Source: Pedobacter sp. ISL-64
GTDB lineage: Bacteria; Bacteroidota; Bacteroidia; Sphingobacteriales; Sphingobacteriaceae
NCBI RefSeq assembly: GCF_018613605.1
Contig: NZ_JAGGPU010000015.1
Location: 1 to 64,000 of the forward strand
Direction of reading: 5' to 3'
DNA: 64,000 nucleotides
Shown here: piece after piece, positions 16,058 to 26,026 of the stretch
Position numbering within the stretch: the stretch's first letter is position 1
Layout: each line of letters begins with the position of its first letter
Notes under the pieces: generated by a model
Told to the model about the DNA's origin: nothing
Databases searched by the model: none
What the model saw: the letters and a program-made list of their open reading frames with translations, nothing else
Translations under genes and position numbers: made by a program

Positions 16058-18247
16058 TTAATTCCGCCCTACAAACGCCTCTTTTACTAAGCTCCAAAGC
16101 AGTTTTCGCACTTCATTAAAATCATTTAGGTAATATTTTGCTTCCGAAATGTTGTTGCCAACTTTAATGGTAAAAGCGTCATCTGGTAGTGCCCTGAAAA
16201 TATCTTCATCAGTATGGTCATCACCAAGGGCCAAAATAAAATCAGGTTTTTTATCGTACAACCAGTTAAGGGCAGCCTTACCTTTGTTAACCTCCATATT
16301 TTTAAACTCAATTACCTTATTGCCCGGCATAAGTTGCAGGCCTTTATCTGCAGCTAAAATTTTCATATGGCTGATAATTTCATTGGCCCTTAAATCGCCA
16401 AGTCCTTCTTCTGCTTTCCGATAATGCCAAACCAGTGAGTAACTTTTTTCTTCAATAAACGATCCTGGGGTACGGTCTGTATAAGTTTCCAATAACGTTT
16501 TTATTTCTTGTTTCCACTGGTCGGTAAGTAAGGGCAGGCTGTTCCATTTATCTTCGAACGATTTTTGCCAGGCACCATGTTCTGCAATCAGATCTACCTT
16601 TAGGTGTCCAAACCACTTTTCGAGGGTTTCATTTCGCCTGCCACTAATAATTACAACTTTATTTGCCTTATCAAGCGTTAAGTTCTCAATCAAATCGTAC
16701 AATTCGGCATCTGGCGAAGCATCGTCAATATTTCCGGTAAAATCTACAAGGGTACCATCATAATCTAAAAATAGTACACGATCTTGTGTTTGCGCATATT
16801 TAGTTACGATCACTTCATTAATAGCATTTACTGCATGTTTTGTTAATAACGATTTTTGAGAATCTTTCACTTCGTTTAATCTTAAAATAAAATTGTTAAC
16901 CCAATGTTTAACATTAAATTTTTCTACAATTGTACGCATGGCTTTCATACGCATTTGTTGTTCTGATGGCGACATTTTAAGCGCTGCTACAATAGCCTCC
17001 ATAATATCACCAATGTTATTAGGATTTACGATTATGGCATCAGTTAATTCTTTGGAAGCTCCCGCCATTTCACTTAAAATCAATACACCATCATTATTAT
17101 TCCTGCTGGCCACATATTCTTTACTTACCAAATTCATTCCATCGCGCATAGGCGTAACCAAACAGATATCTGCTGTGGAGTAAAGGGCCGATAGCACTTC
17201 AATAGGGAAGGAGCGGTAAAAATAATTTACCGGAATCCAGTTCATTGAACGATACCTTGCATTTAAATTTCCAACAAACTGATCAATCTGATCTCTGAGT
17301 TCGCTATATTTTGGTACCGTATCCCTGGAGGGCACAACGATCATAAAAAGCTCAATTTTGCCGATGTATTCAGGATGGTGCTGGAGCAATAATTCTAAAG
17401 CCTTTAATCTTTCTAATATGCCTTTGCTGTAATCGAGCCGATCGATGGACAAGATTACTTTCATATCTTCTTTTCCTGTTCTAAAATAGTCGATCTCTTG
17501 TTGCACTTGCTCAGTTGCCGGTAAGCCTGAAAATTTATCGAAATCAATCCCCATTGGAAAAGCTTCCACAACAATTTGCCTTTCGTTACTGGTGAGTATG
17601 TTTGATAATGAATTTACAGGGAGCAAACGTGTTGCCGTACTAATAAAATGGCGAACATCATCAAACGTATGGAAACCGATTAAATCGGCACCAATTAAGC
17701 CGTTCAATAGTTCTTCGCGCCAAGGGATTAAACGGAATATTTCGTATGATGGAAAAGGAATATGCTGGAAAAAACCAATCGTAGCATTTGGGAGTTTTTC
17801 TCTTAAAATGCCTGGTAAAAGGAGCAATTGATAATCTTGAATCCAGATTTTATCTCTTCTGTTAAGTACCTGCATGGCACTTTTTGCAAATTTCTCATTA
17901 ACCGACCGGTAGCAGTCCCAATAACTTTGTTCGTAATGTGCATAAGTAACAAGGTAATGAAATACCGGCCATAATACTTCGTTCGAGAAGCCTTCGTAAT
18001 ATAAATTGATTTCGCTTTGCGTAAGGTAAACCGGGTAAAGGTTTAATGCGGCAAGTTTTTGAGTAACTTCTTCCTGACGTTCTTCTGGCACTTCTATGCC
18101 GGGCCAGCCGATCCAAATGGAATTGCCTGATTTATAGACGTCTCCTAATCCGGTGGCAAGGCCGCCCTCACTTGGAATAAGGGTGTATTCGTTGTTTTCT
18201 TCGATGATTTTAACGGGTAGTCTGTTCGATATTATAACTGTCTTCAT
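16058..18247 (-). CDS. Bifunctional trehalose-6-phosphate synthase/phosphatase
   Basis: The N-terminal GT20 domain (about residues 1-465: VIISNRLPVKI, GGLATGLGDVY, IWIQDYQLLLLPG, RLDYSKGI) makes trehalose-6-phosphate from UDP- or ADP-glucose and glucose-6-phosphate. The C-terminal HAD domain (from about 485) has FLDYDGTL with the nucleophilic Asp, IISGRR and GDDHTDEDIF, and should remove the phosphate. This is the OtsA-OtsB fusion common in Bacteroidota. I chose ATG 18247 because the longer frame starts with GTG at 18268. It lies 84 bases after the histidine kinase gene on the same strand and converges with GH15. Confidence 0.92.
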   Translation of the reverse strand: MKTVIISNRLPVKIIEENNEYTLIPSEGGLATGLGDVYKSGNSIWIGWPGIEVPEERQEEVTQKLAALNLYPVYLTQSEINLYYEGFSNEVLWPVFHYLVTYAHYEQSYWDCYRSVNEKFAKSAMQVLNRRDKIWIQDYQLLLLPGILREKLPNATIGFFQHIPFPSYEIFRLIPWREELLNGLIGADLIGFHTFDDVRHFISTATRLLPVNSLSNILTSNERQIVVEAFPMGIDFDKFSGLPATEQVQQEIDYFRTGKEDMKVILSIDRLDYSKGILERLKALELLLQHHPEYIGKIELFMIVVPSRDTVPKYSELRDQIDQFVGNLNARYRSMNWIPVNYFYRSFPIEVLSALYSTADICLVTPMRDGMNLVSKEYVASRNNNDGVLILSEMAGASKELTDAIIVNPNNIGDIMEAIVAALKMSPSEQQMRMKAMRTIVEKFNVKHWVNNFILRLNEVKDSQKSLLTKHAVNAINEVIVTKYAQTQDRVLFLDYDGTLVDFTGNIDDASPDAELYDLIENLTLDKANKVVIISGRRNETLEKWFGHLKVDLIAEHGAWQKSFEDKWNSLPLLTDQWKQEIKTLLETYTDRTPGSFIEEKSYSLVWHYRKAEEGLGDLRANEIISHMKILAADKGLQLMPGNKVIEFKNMEVNKGKAALNWLYDKKPDFILALGDDHTDEDIFRALPDDAFTIKVGNNISEAKYYLNDFNEVRKLLWSLVKEAFVGRN

Positions 18248-18331
18248 GCTTGTATTTGATGTATCCACATCATTAAAAGCATATCAAACTGGTTTTGTTT
18301 GATTTTTTAGGTCAAAAAAACATTCAAATGA

Positions 18332-19687
18332 TTAAACGTAATTAAATACCAGAGAAAAAGTGCTGCCATTATCTGGCATTGAAACAACTTCTATGCTGCC
18401 TCTGTGCATTTTCATAATGTTGCGGCTAATGGTTAATCCTATTCCTGATCCATTTTTCCGGGTGGTGTAAAATGGAACAAAAATCTTTTCGAGATCACTG
18501 ACTTCTATGCCTTTTCCGTTATCGGTAACATCAATATATAGTTTGGTGTTTTCTAACCGGTAATTTACATTGATGTATGGGTGTTCTCTGTTCTCTACAG
18601 CATAAATACTATTGGTAATGAGGTTGATCAGCACTTGTTCAACTAATTTTAGGTCGAGCTGAATGGTGATTTTTGAAGAGGTTTGTTCTACATCCAATAC
18701 CACATTTTTAACTTTGGCAAATGGCTGCATCAATACCTTAATGTGTTTCAGTATTTCACCAATGGTATGCGATTCGAGGTTTGGTGTAGGCAGCTCGGCA
18801 ATTAGGCGATAATCCTTTACAAAATCTAATAGACCAGAAGATCTTCTTTGTATGGTTTGTAAAGCCGTTTTCAGGTCGTCCATTTCATCTTCTGTGAGGT
18901 TCTTTTTATCGGTTACCATCCGGTTGATCGTATCCGATAATGAACTTATGGGGGTAATTGAGTTTAAGATCTCGTGTGAGATTACACCAATTAACCTATT
19001 CCATGCTTCCGTTTCTTTTTGCTCAATTTCGTCTTTAATGTTTTGAAAACTGATAATGGTATAATTGTTTCCGTAAAGATTTAATGGAATAACTTCGGTA
19101 GATAATTGAATCAGTTTATCCTGGATCTTCAATTCCAGAAACCTTTTTCCACCCGATAAGATCTGCTCTATTTCTGCTGCAAAGGTAGGGAGGTGTTGCT
19201 TTACCCTGTGCCAATACTTATACGCCGGAATGCCCAAAAGATTTGAAGCCGCCTGATTAAAAAATGCAACCTCTTCATTCTCTTCCTGATTGGTATTATT
19301 TACCACGATTACACCAACGGGAACCTGCTCCAGAATGGTTTTAATCAGCTGAAACATCGCTTCCTGTTCCAATCTGATCTGTTTATGTACCAGTAAAATA
19401 TCACTGAAAGACTCGTATAATTCAGGGAAACTGCCTTTAGTTACTTTGTTTTTAAAGTTTAAGGTATGATCTCTCGTTTTAACGGCTAAAATGAAACGGT
19501 TGATATCTGATCGGATCTGATTGATATAGTAATAAAGGGAAATAACCATGCCCAATAAAATTAAAGCTACGCCAATGATGGTAAACCAAAGCTGGGTATT
19601 TTTAATCAGGTAAAATAGGAGATAGCCCAGCAGATTGATAATCAGCAGGCGAAATATTAAACGGAAAGTAAAACGTTGATAAAACAT
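18332..19687 (-). CDS. Membrane sensor histidine kinase
   Basis: The protein of about 451 residues has two N-terminal membrane segments (about 8-26 and 34-54), a PAS-like region (about 100-215), then a kinase core: H-box GVISHEILNSITP near 245, N-box LVEQVLINLITNSIYAVE, and G-boxes DNGKGI and GSGIGLTISRNI. It should phosphorylate the adjacent sigma-54 activator. The frame is open to 19759, but the extra 24 residues (CAKPYTLNLSPYT) are the translation of a spacer repeat, so ATG 19687 is the credible start. There is little periplasmic domain, so the signal may be sensed in the membrane or cytosol. Confidence 0.88.
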   Translation of the reverse strand: MFYQRFTFRLIFRLLIINLLGYLLFYLIKNTQLWFTIIGVALILLGMVISLYYYINQIRSDINRFILAVKTRDHTLNFKNKVTKGSFPELYESFSDILLVHKQIRLEQEAMFQLIKTILEQVPVGVIVVNNTNQEENEEVAFFNQAASNLLGIPAYKYWHRVKQHLPTFAAEIEQILSGGKRFLELKIQDKLIQLSTEVIPLNLYGNNYTIISFQNIKDEIEQKETEAWNRLIGVISHEILNSITPISSLSDTINRMVTDKKNLTEDEMDDLKTALQTIQRRSSGLLDFVKDYRLIAELPTPNLESHTIGEILKHIKVLMQPFAKVKNVVLDVEQTSSKITIQLDLKLVEQVLINLITNSIYAVENREHPYINVNYRLENTKLYIDVTDNGKGIEVSDLEKIFVPFYTTRKNGSGIGLTISRNIMKMHRGSIEVVSMPDNGSTFSLVFNYV

Positions 19688-19814
19688 GTTTTTAAAGGTA
19701 TAAGGAGAAAGGTTTAGGGTGTAAGGTTTAGCGCATGAACATACGAAGTTAAACTTCAAATCTATTAGTTTTTAGGTCCTCTGACCTTATGCCTTAAACC
19801 CTATACCTTAAGCC
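19688..19814. repeat. Spacer dyad of TTTAGGG/CCTTA words
   Basis: The spacer between the response regulator and kinase genes contains AAGGTTTAGGGTGTAAGG and, on the other side, CCTTATGCCTTAAACCC, which are roughly complementary. It belongs to the spacer family seen between the permease genes. Confidence 0.6.
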
Positions 19815-21185
19815 TCAAATCCCGAATTTCTCGATTCTTCTATACAGTGCAGCCCGTGTTAAACCGAGTTCTGCTGCGGCTTTTGATATATTTCCTTTGT
19901 GTTTATCAATTGCTTTCTGCACCATCATTTTTTCCATATCCTCAAGCGCCATTTCATCTGGTATGGCGTTGTTCTGTGCGTAGCGCTGCGGACTTAACTG
20001 CAAATCTTCTTCTGCAATATCAGCCCCATCGCTCATAATAACGGCTCTTTCTAAAACGTGCTGTAACTCGCGCACATTTCCCGGCCATTTATACTGTAAA
20101 AGTGCTTCTTGGGCCTTATTACTCAGTTTTCGCATGTCTTTATGGTATTTCGAGCTAAAAACCTGCATAAAATGATTGGCTAAAAGTAGGATATCTGTTC
20201 CACGTTTACGTAAGGCCGGTAATAAAAGCTCAACAGTATTAATGCGGAACAGTAAATCTTGCCTAAATGTATTTTTAAATACCATTTCATTCAAGGGCAT
20301 ATTGGTGGCCGTTATTAAACGGACATTCACCTTGCGTTCTTTACTTTCACCTAAACGGGTAACTGTACGGTTTTGCAAAACGCTTAAGAGTTTTGCCTGA
20401 AGCGGTAATGTTAAATTTCCAATCTCGTCTAAAAAGATCGTTCCTCCATCGGCCAGTTCAAAACGACCGGGTTTATCTTCTTTGGCATCGGTAAAAGCAC
20501 CTTTAGCATAACCGAATAATTCGCTTTCAAATAAATTTTCGTTTAACGAGCCTAGATCAACATGCATAAACACCTGGTTTTTCCTTTGCGAATTACCATG
20601 GATTTCATAAGCAAAAACTTGTTTCCCCGTTCCGTTTTCGCCCAGAATAAGCACATTGGCATCAGTAGGTGCTACTTTTAATAGCGTATTCTGCAATTGC
20701 TTTATTTCATCTGCCTGTCCAACAATATTCTCGAAACCACGGGTAAGGTCTTTTTGGAGCGACGAATGTATTTTTTCTAGTTTCTTTACCTTTTTGGTCG
20801 ATTCGCGGAGTTTAGATGCCGAAGAAATGGTGGCAAACAACTTTTCATTTTCCCAGGGTTTAAGAATAAAATCGGTAGCTCCTTTTTTAATCGCCTTTAC
20901 TGCCAGTTCAACATTGCCAAAAGCAGTCATTAATATGACTACATAATCTTTATCAATCGATAAAATATGTTCTAGCCAATAAAGACCTTCGCGGCCATCA
21001 CTTGCACCTTTTTGGTAGTTCATATCCAGCAAAATAATATCAATTTCATTTTTGCTCAATAAAACATTGATCTCTTTAGGCGATTTACAGGTAATTACCT
21101 GCTTTACCTGCTGCTTTAAAAACAAACGGGCACTAAGCAGGATATCGTCATCATCATCGATAATTAAAACTGTGGCGTCAAGCAT
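19815..21185 (-). CDS. Sigma-54-dependent response regulator (NtrC family)
   Basis: The 456 residues are ordered as a receiver domain (about 5-120; acidic cluster DDDDD at 10-14, phospho-acceptor D54 in ILLDMNY), an AAA+ domain (about 140-375; Walker A GENGTGKQ, Walker B GGTIFLDEIG) and a C-terminal Fis-type helix-turn-helix (NISKAAAELGLTRAALYRRI). The sigma-54 contact loop reads GAFTDA rather than GAFTGA, a known variant. It is the likely partner of the kinase downstream. It is divergent from the adaptor gene, and paired dyads at 21221-21257 are its probable binding sites, which would also allow autoregulation. Confidence 0.93.
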   Translation of the reverse strand: MLDATVLIIDDDDDILLSARLFLKQQVKQVITCKSPKEINVLLSKNEIDIILLDMNYQKGASDGREGLYWLEHILSIDKDYVVILMTAFGNVELAVKAIKKGATDFILKPWENEKLFATISSASKLRESTKKVKKLEKIHSSLQKDLTRGFENIVGQADEIKQLQNTLLKVAPTDANVLILGENGTGKQVFAYEIHGNSQRKNQVFMHVDLGSLNENLFESELFGYAKGAFTDAKEDKPGRFELADGGTIFLDEIGNLTLPLQAKLLSVLQNRTVTRLGESKERKVNVRLITATNMPLNEMVFKNTFRQDLLFRINTVELLLPALRKRGTDILLLANHFMQVFSSKYHKDMRKLSNKAQEALLQYKWPGNVRELQHVLERAVIMSDGADIAEEDLQLSPQRYAQNNAIPDEMALEDMEKMMVQKAIDKHKGNISKAAAELGLTRAALYRRIEKFGI

Positions 21186-21220
21186 AATTTTGAAATTTTA
21201 ATGTGCTAAAGTAATAAAAC

Positions 21221-21257
21221 TGTCCGCTCCCGCACATCAACTGTCCGATAATGAACA
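21221..21257. promoter_or_regulatory. Paired activator sites (UAS) upstream of the adaptor promoter
   Basis: There are two dyads of the form TGTYC-N6-GNACA, with starts 21 bases apart: TGTCC-N6-GCACA (21221-21236) and TGTCC-N6-GAACA (21242-21257). Both are preceded by AAC. The second ends 63 bases before the sigma-54-like -24 box. The same pairing and distance occur at 35889-35925. Confidence 0.6.
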
Positions 21258-21320
21258 TATAAAAAATAAGATAACTATTAATTTGTTGATTACTAGTGTT
21301 TTAAATATGTTTTATGCTTT

Positions 21321-21335
21321 TGGCACAAGCTTGGT
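21321..21335 (+). promoter_or_regulatory. Sigma-54-like promoter of the adaptor/permease operon
   Basis: TTGGCAC gives a full -24 match, and GG is followed after 10 bases by GT in TTGGT (the consensus has GC). The spacing is correct for sigma-54. The adaptor ATG is at 21369. The divergent neighbour encodes an NtrC-type activator. Confidence 0.6.
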
Positions 21336-21368
21336 TATTAGTGATTCCAAACAGTACAACCGAACACA

Positions 21369-22613
21369 ATGGATAAGAAAATAGAGAAAAAAAGATTTAG
21401 CACTAAAAGCCTGTTAATTATAGGCGGAGCAATTGCTTTTGTAGCAGTTGTAATTTATGGCTATACTTTATCCCTCAAAAAAGTTTACAGCGCAGATGCC
21501 GATAAATTAACCATCAGTAAAGTAGAATATGGCGACTTTGAAGATGTAGTGTTATTAAATGCCAGTGTAGTTCCGTTAACTTCGGTAATTGTAAGTTCAT
21601 CGGAAGGTGGAACAGTTGCCGAAATTTTTACTGAAAATGGTGCTTCTGTAGTAAAAGGAACCCCACTATTAAGAATCTCCAACTCAAATGCCATGTTGAG
21701 CTATACCTCAAGTCAAACAGCAGCTACCGAGCAGATTAACCAGTTGCGGAAATCGCGGTTGGATTTAGAGCAAAATCAAAGGGTTTTAAATCAGGATGTT
21801 TTAGATGTAGAAAATAGCTTAAGAACTGCAACCCGTCAGTATAGACTAGACAGCTCACTATTTTCTAAAAAAGTAATCACACTTCAGGAATTTAATAAAT
21901 CGAATCAGGATTACGAATATTACCAGGGTAAACTGAAAATTGTGCGTCAGGCGATTAAACAAGAAAACCAAAGCAGAAAGATGCAGTTGGCTCAAATCGA
22001 TCAATCGATGGGGCAAATGAACGAAAGTTTAGAGATGATCCGCAAGAACATCGAAAATATGACCATTAAAGCACCTGTATCTGGTAAATTATCTTCTTAC
22101 GATCCAGTTATCGGAAAATCTTATAACTCTAACGAAATGATTGGAAAGATTGACGTTTTGCAGGGTTATAAACTTCAGGCAGGAGTTGATGAATATTATA
22201 TTAATCGGGTAAAAGAAGGACAAACCGCTAACTGTGAGTTTAATGGTAAAACTTATAATTTAACCGTGAGTAAAGTAATCCCTGAAGTTACTGCAGGTCA
22301 GTTTCAGGTAGAAATGGTTTTTAAGGGGGCAGCACCTGAAGGTTTACGCCGCGGATTATCGTTACAAACAAAATTAACCTTGTCTGACAATAGCAAATCG
22401 CTGCTTCTTGCCCAGGGACAGTTTTTCCAGAGTACAGGCGGCTCTTGGGTATTTGTAGTAAACAATGGTAAAGCCACCAAGAAAAACGTTAAAATCGGGC
22501 GAAAAAATTATCTGTACTATGAAATATTGGATGGTTTACAGAAAGGCGATGAAGTAATCACTTCATCTTACGATCAGTTTAACCAGTACGATCAGGTGGA
22601 GATTAATAAATAG
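21369..22613 (+). CDS. Periplasmic adaptor (membrane fusion protein, HlyD/MacA type)
   Basis: The 414-residue protein has one N-terminal membrane anchor (about 13-31), a biotinyl-lipoyl-like half (SSEGGTVAEIFTENGASVVKGTPLLRISN), a long coiled-coil hairpin (about 115-220), the second lipoyl half (IKAPVSGKLSSYDPVIGKSY) and beta-barrel domains. It would bridge MacB-like permeases to an outer membrane factor, although no TolC homologue lies in the window. It is the first gene of the array and the likely target of the sigma-54 activator. Confidence 0.88.
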   Translation: MDKKIEKKRFSTKSLLIIGGAIAFVAVVIYGYTLSLKKVYSADADKLTISKVEYGDFEDVVLLNASVVPLTSVIVSSSEGGTVAEIFTENGASVVKGTPLLRISNSNAMLSYTSSQTAATEQINQLRKSRLDLEQNQRVLNQDVLDVENSLRTATRQYRLDSSLFSKKVITLQEFNKSNQDYEYYQGKLKIVRQAIKQENQSRKMQLAQIDQSMGQMNESLEMIRKNIENMTIKAPVSGKLSSYDPVIGKSYNSNEMIGKIDVLQGYKLQAGVDEYYINRVKEGQTANCEFNGKTYNLTVSKVIPEVTAGQFQVEMVFKGAAPEGLRRGLSLQTKLTLSDNSKSLLLAQGQFFQSTGGSWVFVVNNGKATKKNVKIGRKNYLYYEILDGLQKGDEVITSSYDQFNQYDQVEINK

Positions 22614-22679
22614 CTTAGCGTTTAGAGGTAGGCGTTTAGCGCCAATTAACCGATTAACAAATTAGACAATAATATAACC

Positions 22680-22731
22680 AGGTCTTGATACCTGATACTA
22701 AATACTTGATACTAGAATAATACTTGATACT
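22680..22731. repeat. Dyad spacer of TACTTGATACT words
   Basis: The words TCTTGATACC, TGATACTAAATACTTGATACT and ACTTGATACT run directly into the ATG of the ABC ATPase gene. The word set matches 6862-6958. Confidence 0.5.
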
Positions 22732-23430
22732 ATGATTAAAATAGAAAATCTGGAAAAAGTTTACAAAACTGAAGAGGTAGAAACCACCGCGCTGAATGGT
22801 ATTAACCTCCATGTTGGAGCAGGAGAATTTGTTTCCATCATGGGCCCGTCGGGCTGTGGGAAATCTACCCTATTAAATGTAATGGGTTTGTTGGATAAGC
22901 CCGAAAGTGGAAGTTACAAGTTTATCGATACAGAGCTTTTAACGCTTAACGATAGAGAACGTTCAAATTTCCGTAAAAGAAATATGGGATTCGTTTTCCA
23001 GAATTTCAATTTGATTGATGAATTAACTGTTTTCGAAAACATCGAACTGCCACTAATTTATAATAAAATTCCTGCCGGAGAACGCAAGAAACTGGTAAAT
23101 GAAATTATCGAAAGAATGAATATTGTAAACCGTAGCGGTCATTTTCCCCAACAGTTATCAGGTGGACAGCAGCAACGTGTGGCCGTAGCAAGGGCTTTGG
23201 TTACCAAGCCGAAGTTGGTTTTGGCCGATGAGCCTACCGGAAATTTGGATAGTTCTCATGGTAATGAAGTGATGGAGCTACTTTGCGAACTGAATGAAAC
23301 CGGAACTACCATTGTAATGGTTACGCACTCCAGTCATGATGCCAGTTTTTCGAACAGAATCATCAACCTGAAAGATGGTCATGTGATTTCTGAAAAGATC
23401 AATAAAAGCAGAAACGAAGAGCTGATATAA
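22732..23430 (+). CDS. ABC transporter ATPase, MacB/LolD type (array ATPase 1)
   Basis: The 232-residue cytoplasmic ATPase has Walker A GPSGCGKST near residue 38, Q-loop FVFQNFNLIDELTV, signature LSGGQQQRVAVARAL, Walker B LVLADEPTGNLDS and the H-loop VTHS. It would power the mechanotransmission-type permeases encoded next to it. It follows the adaptor after a spacer of 118 bases and precedes permease 1. Confidence 0.92.
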   Translation: MIKIENLEKVYKTEEVETTALNGINLHVGAGEFVSIMGPSGCGKSTLLNVMGLLDKPESGSYKFIDTELLTLNDRERSNFRKRNMGFVFQNFNLIDELTVFENIELPLIYNKIPAGERKKLVNEIIERMNIVNRSGHFPQQLSGGQQQRVAVARALVTKPKLVLADEPTGNLDSSHGNEVMELLCELNETGTTIVMVTHSSHDASFSNRIINLKDGHVISEKINKSRNEELI

Positions 23431-23656
23431 AGGCTTAGGGTGAAATGGTTTAAGGCATAAGGTTAAAACGCCCGAATCCTTGCCCCTAACCTCTGAATCC
23501 TACATTTTGTAAAAATTTAGTTTAGTTAATAATAGCCGCCCAATAATCTTCCTGGATAGGGAGATTTGGGATTGGCACAAGAAAGGTAAGAGGTAAAGCG
23601 TATGGTTTATGCGTCCTGACCTTAAGCCTTACACCTCAACCTTCAACCTCAAAAAT
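23431..23656. repeat. Spacer with two partial TTAGGG/CCTTA dyads
   Basis: A first unit (TTAGGGTGAAATGGTTTAAGG to CCCCTAACC) and a second (GGTAAGAGGTAAAGCG to CCTTAAGCCTTACACC) flank a short unique stretch. That stretch contains TTGGCAC (23572-23578), a weak sigma-54-like box with no paired dyads. An ATG at 23609 lies in the repeat and is not taken as a start. Confidence 0.5.
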
Positions 23657-26026
23657 ATGTTCAAATTAAACTTAAAAATAGCCTTACGAAACCTCTGGAA
23701 AAACAAGGGATTCTCTTTGATCAACATTGGGGGGTTAGCCATTGGATTGGCCAGTTGTATGGTTTTGTTACTTTATGTTGCTTACGAGTGGAGTTATGAC
23801 AAGCAATTCTCCAATCACGATAAAACGTATGTAGTTTACCAAAACATGGAGGCAAGTGGAAAAACTTTTAGCTGGGCGTGGACACCAAATGTGATGGCTA
23901 AAGAAGTGCAAGAAAAAATCCCTGGCGTTAAGTATGCCACTCACACTACTTATCCGAGAAAACAATTAATTACCGTTGGTGATAATAAAATAAATAGCAG
24001 TGCAATATTTGCCGACCAAAATTTTATTAAAATATTGGACTATAAATTTCTTGAAGGTAATTCGGCCACAGTTTTAAAAGATGTAAATACCATTATTCTG
24101 ACCAAGTCTTTTGCAACAAAGTTATTTGGAAATGAAGATCCTATTAATAAAACAGTAAAGCTCGAAAACGAAGAAGTATTAAAAGTTGAAGCCGTAATAG
24201 AAGATGCACCAGCAAATAGTAGTTTAACTTTTGAGTGCATCATGCCTTGGGCATTGTTCGAAAAACGAGAAAACTGGGTGAAAGAAGGCAATTGGGGGAA
24301 TAATATGTGTTTAACACTTGTTCAATTAAAGGATAATAACTTTTTTACTGCTGCAAATGATTTGATGCATGGTATTTACAAGCGAAATCAAAAAGATAAT
24401 TTGGCAGTAGCTTTATTACATCCTTTAACCAAATGGCATTTATATGATGATTTTGTAAACGGTAAATCGGTCGGAGGTAAAATAGATCAGCTTAAAATAT
24501 TTTTATTGCTGGCCTTTTGCATATTGTTAATTGCCTGTGTAAATTTTATGAATTTATCTACAGCACGCTCAGAGCGTAGGGCAAAAGAAGTTGGTGTTCG
24601 TAAAGCAATTGGATCAACACGTAAATCATTAATTAATCAGTTTTTTTTAGAATCGCTGCTCATCACATTTATCGCCACAGTTTTAGCTTTTATCTTAATT
24701 GAGGTTAGTTTGCCATATTTTAATAGTCTGTTAGATATTAAATTAACAATTGATTACTATAATGGCCAATTTTGGTTAACATTATTGGGATTGATGATTT
24801 TAACCGGATTTATTGCGGGTAGTTATCCAGCGCTTTATCTATCTTCTTTTGAGCCTATCAAAGTTTTAAAAGGTTTCACGCTTAAAGCAGATTCATCCGT
24901 TTCGGTGAGGAAAGTATTAGTGGTTGGCCAATTCGTTTTTGCTGCAAGTTTAATTATTTGTACAGCAGTAATTTATCAGCAACTTAATTACGTTAAAAAC
25001 AAGCCTATTGGTTACGATCAATCCAATTTAATTCAAATAGCGGTAGCTGGCAAAATGAATAATGCTGTTAAATTAGAATTGCTTAAAACGCAACTACTAG
25101 AATCAGGCGCTGCAAGCAATGTTACTTTTTTTAGTACAGATTTTACTGAAGGTGGAGATAATACTACGGGTGTAAGTTGGGAAGGTAAAAACCCGAACGA
25201 GGCTATTTCTTTTAACCATAGAACAATAGGATATGATTTTGTTGAAACTATTGGAACCAAGATGGTTAGTGGTAGAGAGTTTTCTGCGAAATTCCCAAAT
25301 GATACAGCTAGCGTGTTGTTAAATGAAGCAGCCGTGAAAATGATGGGATTAAAGAATCCGATCGGTAAGGTTATTACTTTCTGGGATAAAAAACTAACTA
25401 CAGTTGGGATAGTAAAAGATTTTGTAGTAGAAAGTGCTTATCAAAGAGTGGCCCCAATGATTTTTAGAGTAAATCAAAGGGACGACGCGAGGGTTATCAT
25501 TGTACGGTTAAATCCGAATCAAAACATCAGTTCATCACTGGCTAAAATTGATGATATCGTAAAGCAAATGGAACCCAACTATCCTGTTAACCGCAAATTT
25601 GTAAACGAATCTTTTGAAGTGAAATTTAAAAATGAAAAACTTTTAGGTTCACTTTCAAATTGGTTTGGCGGTTTCGCAATTTTCATTTCCTGTTTAGGGT
25701 TATTAGGCCTGGCGCTTTTTATGGCAGAGCAACGCAAAAAGGAAATCAGTATCCGTAAGGTTTTAGGTGCCAGCACTGGCAATATCCTCGTGTTGTTAAA
25801 TAAAGATTTTATAAAATTGGTGGCCATTGCCAATCTTATAGCGTTCCCGTTAGCCTATATCATTGTAAATAAATGGCTTTCAGCTTTCGAGTATCGCGTC
25901 TCTATATCTGCATTGCCGTTTATAGCCGCAATTAGTCTTTCGGTAATCATTGCAATACTCACTGTGAGTATTCAATCGGTTAAAGTAGCGAAGGCAAACC
26001 CTATTGATGCATTAAAATATGAATAA
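23657..26026 (+). CDS. FtsX/MacB-type ABC permease 1
   Basis: The protein of about 789 residues has eight predicted membrane helices: about 20-40, 280-300, 333-355, 373-395, 420-443, 669-690, 717-740 and 752-775. Large extracytoplasmic MacB_PCD-like domains lie after helix 1 and helix 5. Each FtsX half carries the cytoplasmic signature (ERRAKEVGVRKAIGS; QRKKEISIRKVLGAS). The start MFKLNLKIALRNLWKNKG is shared by all six paralogues; the 16 upstream in-frame residues come from the spacer repeat. The C-terminus NPIDALKYE is also shared. The exported substrate is unknown. Confidence 0.9.
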   Translation: MFKLNLKIALRNLWKNKGFSLINIGGLAIGLASCMVLLLYVAYEWSYDKQFSNHDKTYVVYQNMEASGKTFSWAWTPNVMAKEVQEKIPGVKYATHTTYPRKQLITVGDNKINSSAIFADQNFIKILDYKFLEGNSATVLKDVNTIILTKSFATKLFGNEDPINKTVKLENEEVLKVEAVIEDAPANSSLTFECIMPWALFEKRENWVKEGNWGNNMCLTLVQLKDNNFFTAANDLMHGIYKRNQKDNLAVALLHPLTKWHLYDDFVNGKSVGGKIDQLKIFLLLAFCILLIACVNFMNLSTARSERRAKEVGVRKAIGSTRKSLINQFFLESLLITFIATVLAFILIEVSLPYFNSLLDIKLTIDYYNGQFWLTLLGLMILTGFIAGSYPALYLSSFEPIKVLKGFTLKADSSVSVRKVLVVGQFVFAASLIICTAVIYQQLNYVKNKPIGYDQSNLIQIAVAGKMNNAVKLELLKTQLLESGAASNVTFFSTDFTEGGDNTTGVSWEGKNPNEAISFNHRTIGYDFVETIGTKMVSGREFSAKFPNDTASVLLNEAAVKMMGLKNPIGKVITFWDKKLTTVGIVKDFVVESAYQRVAPMIFRVNQRDDARVIIVRLNPNQNISSSLAKIDDIVKQMEPNYPVNRKFVNESFEVKFKNEKLLGSLSNWFGGFAIFISCLGLLGLALFMAEQRKKEISIRKVLGASTGNILVLLNKDFIKLVAIANLIAFPLAYIIVNKWLSAFEYRVSISALPFIAAISLSVIIAILTVSIQSVKVAKANPIDALKYE

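Noticed and set aside
19688-19759. Upstream in-frame start of the histidine kinase
   Set aside because: The extension is spacer-repeat sequence, and the internal ATG sits directly before the first membrane helix.
23572-23587. Third sigma-54-like box before permease 1
   Set aside because: It has a good -24 but a poor -12 match, and no paired dyads at the distance seen for the other two.
23609-23656. Upstream in-frame start of permease 1
   Set aside because: The extra 16 residues are translated spacer repeat; the paralogues all begin MF-LNLKIA.
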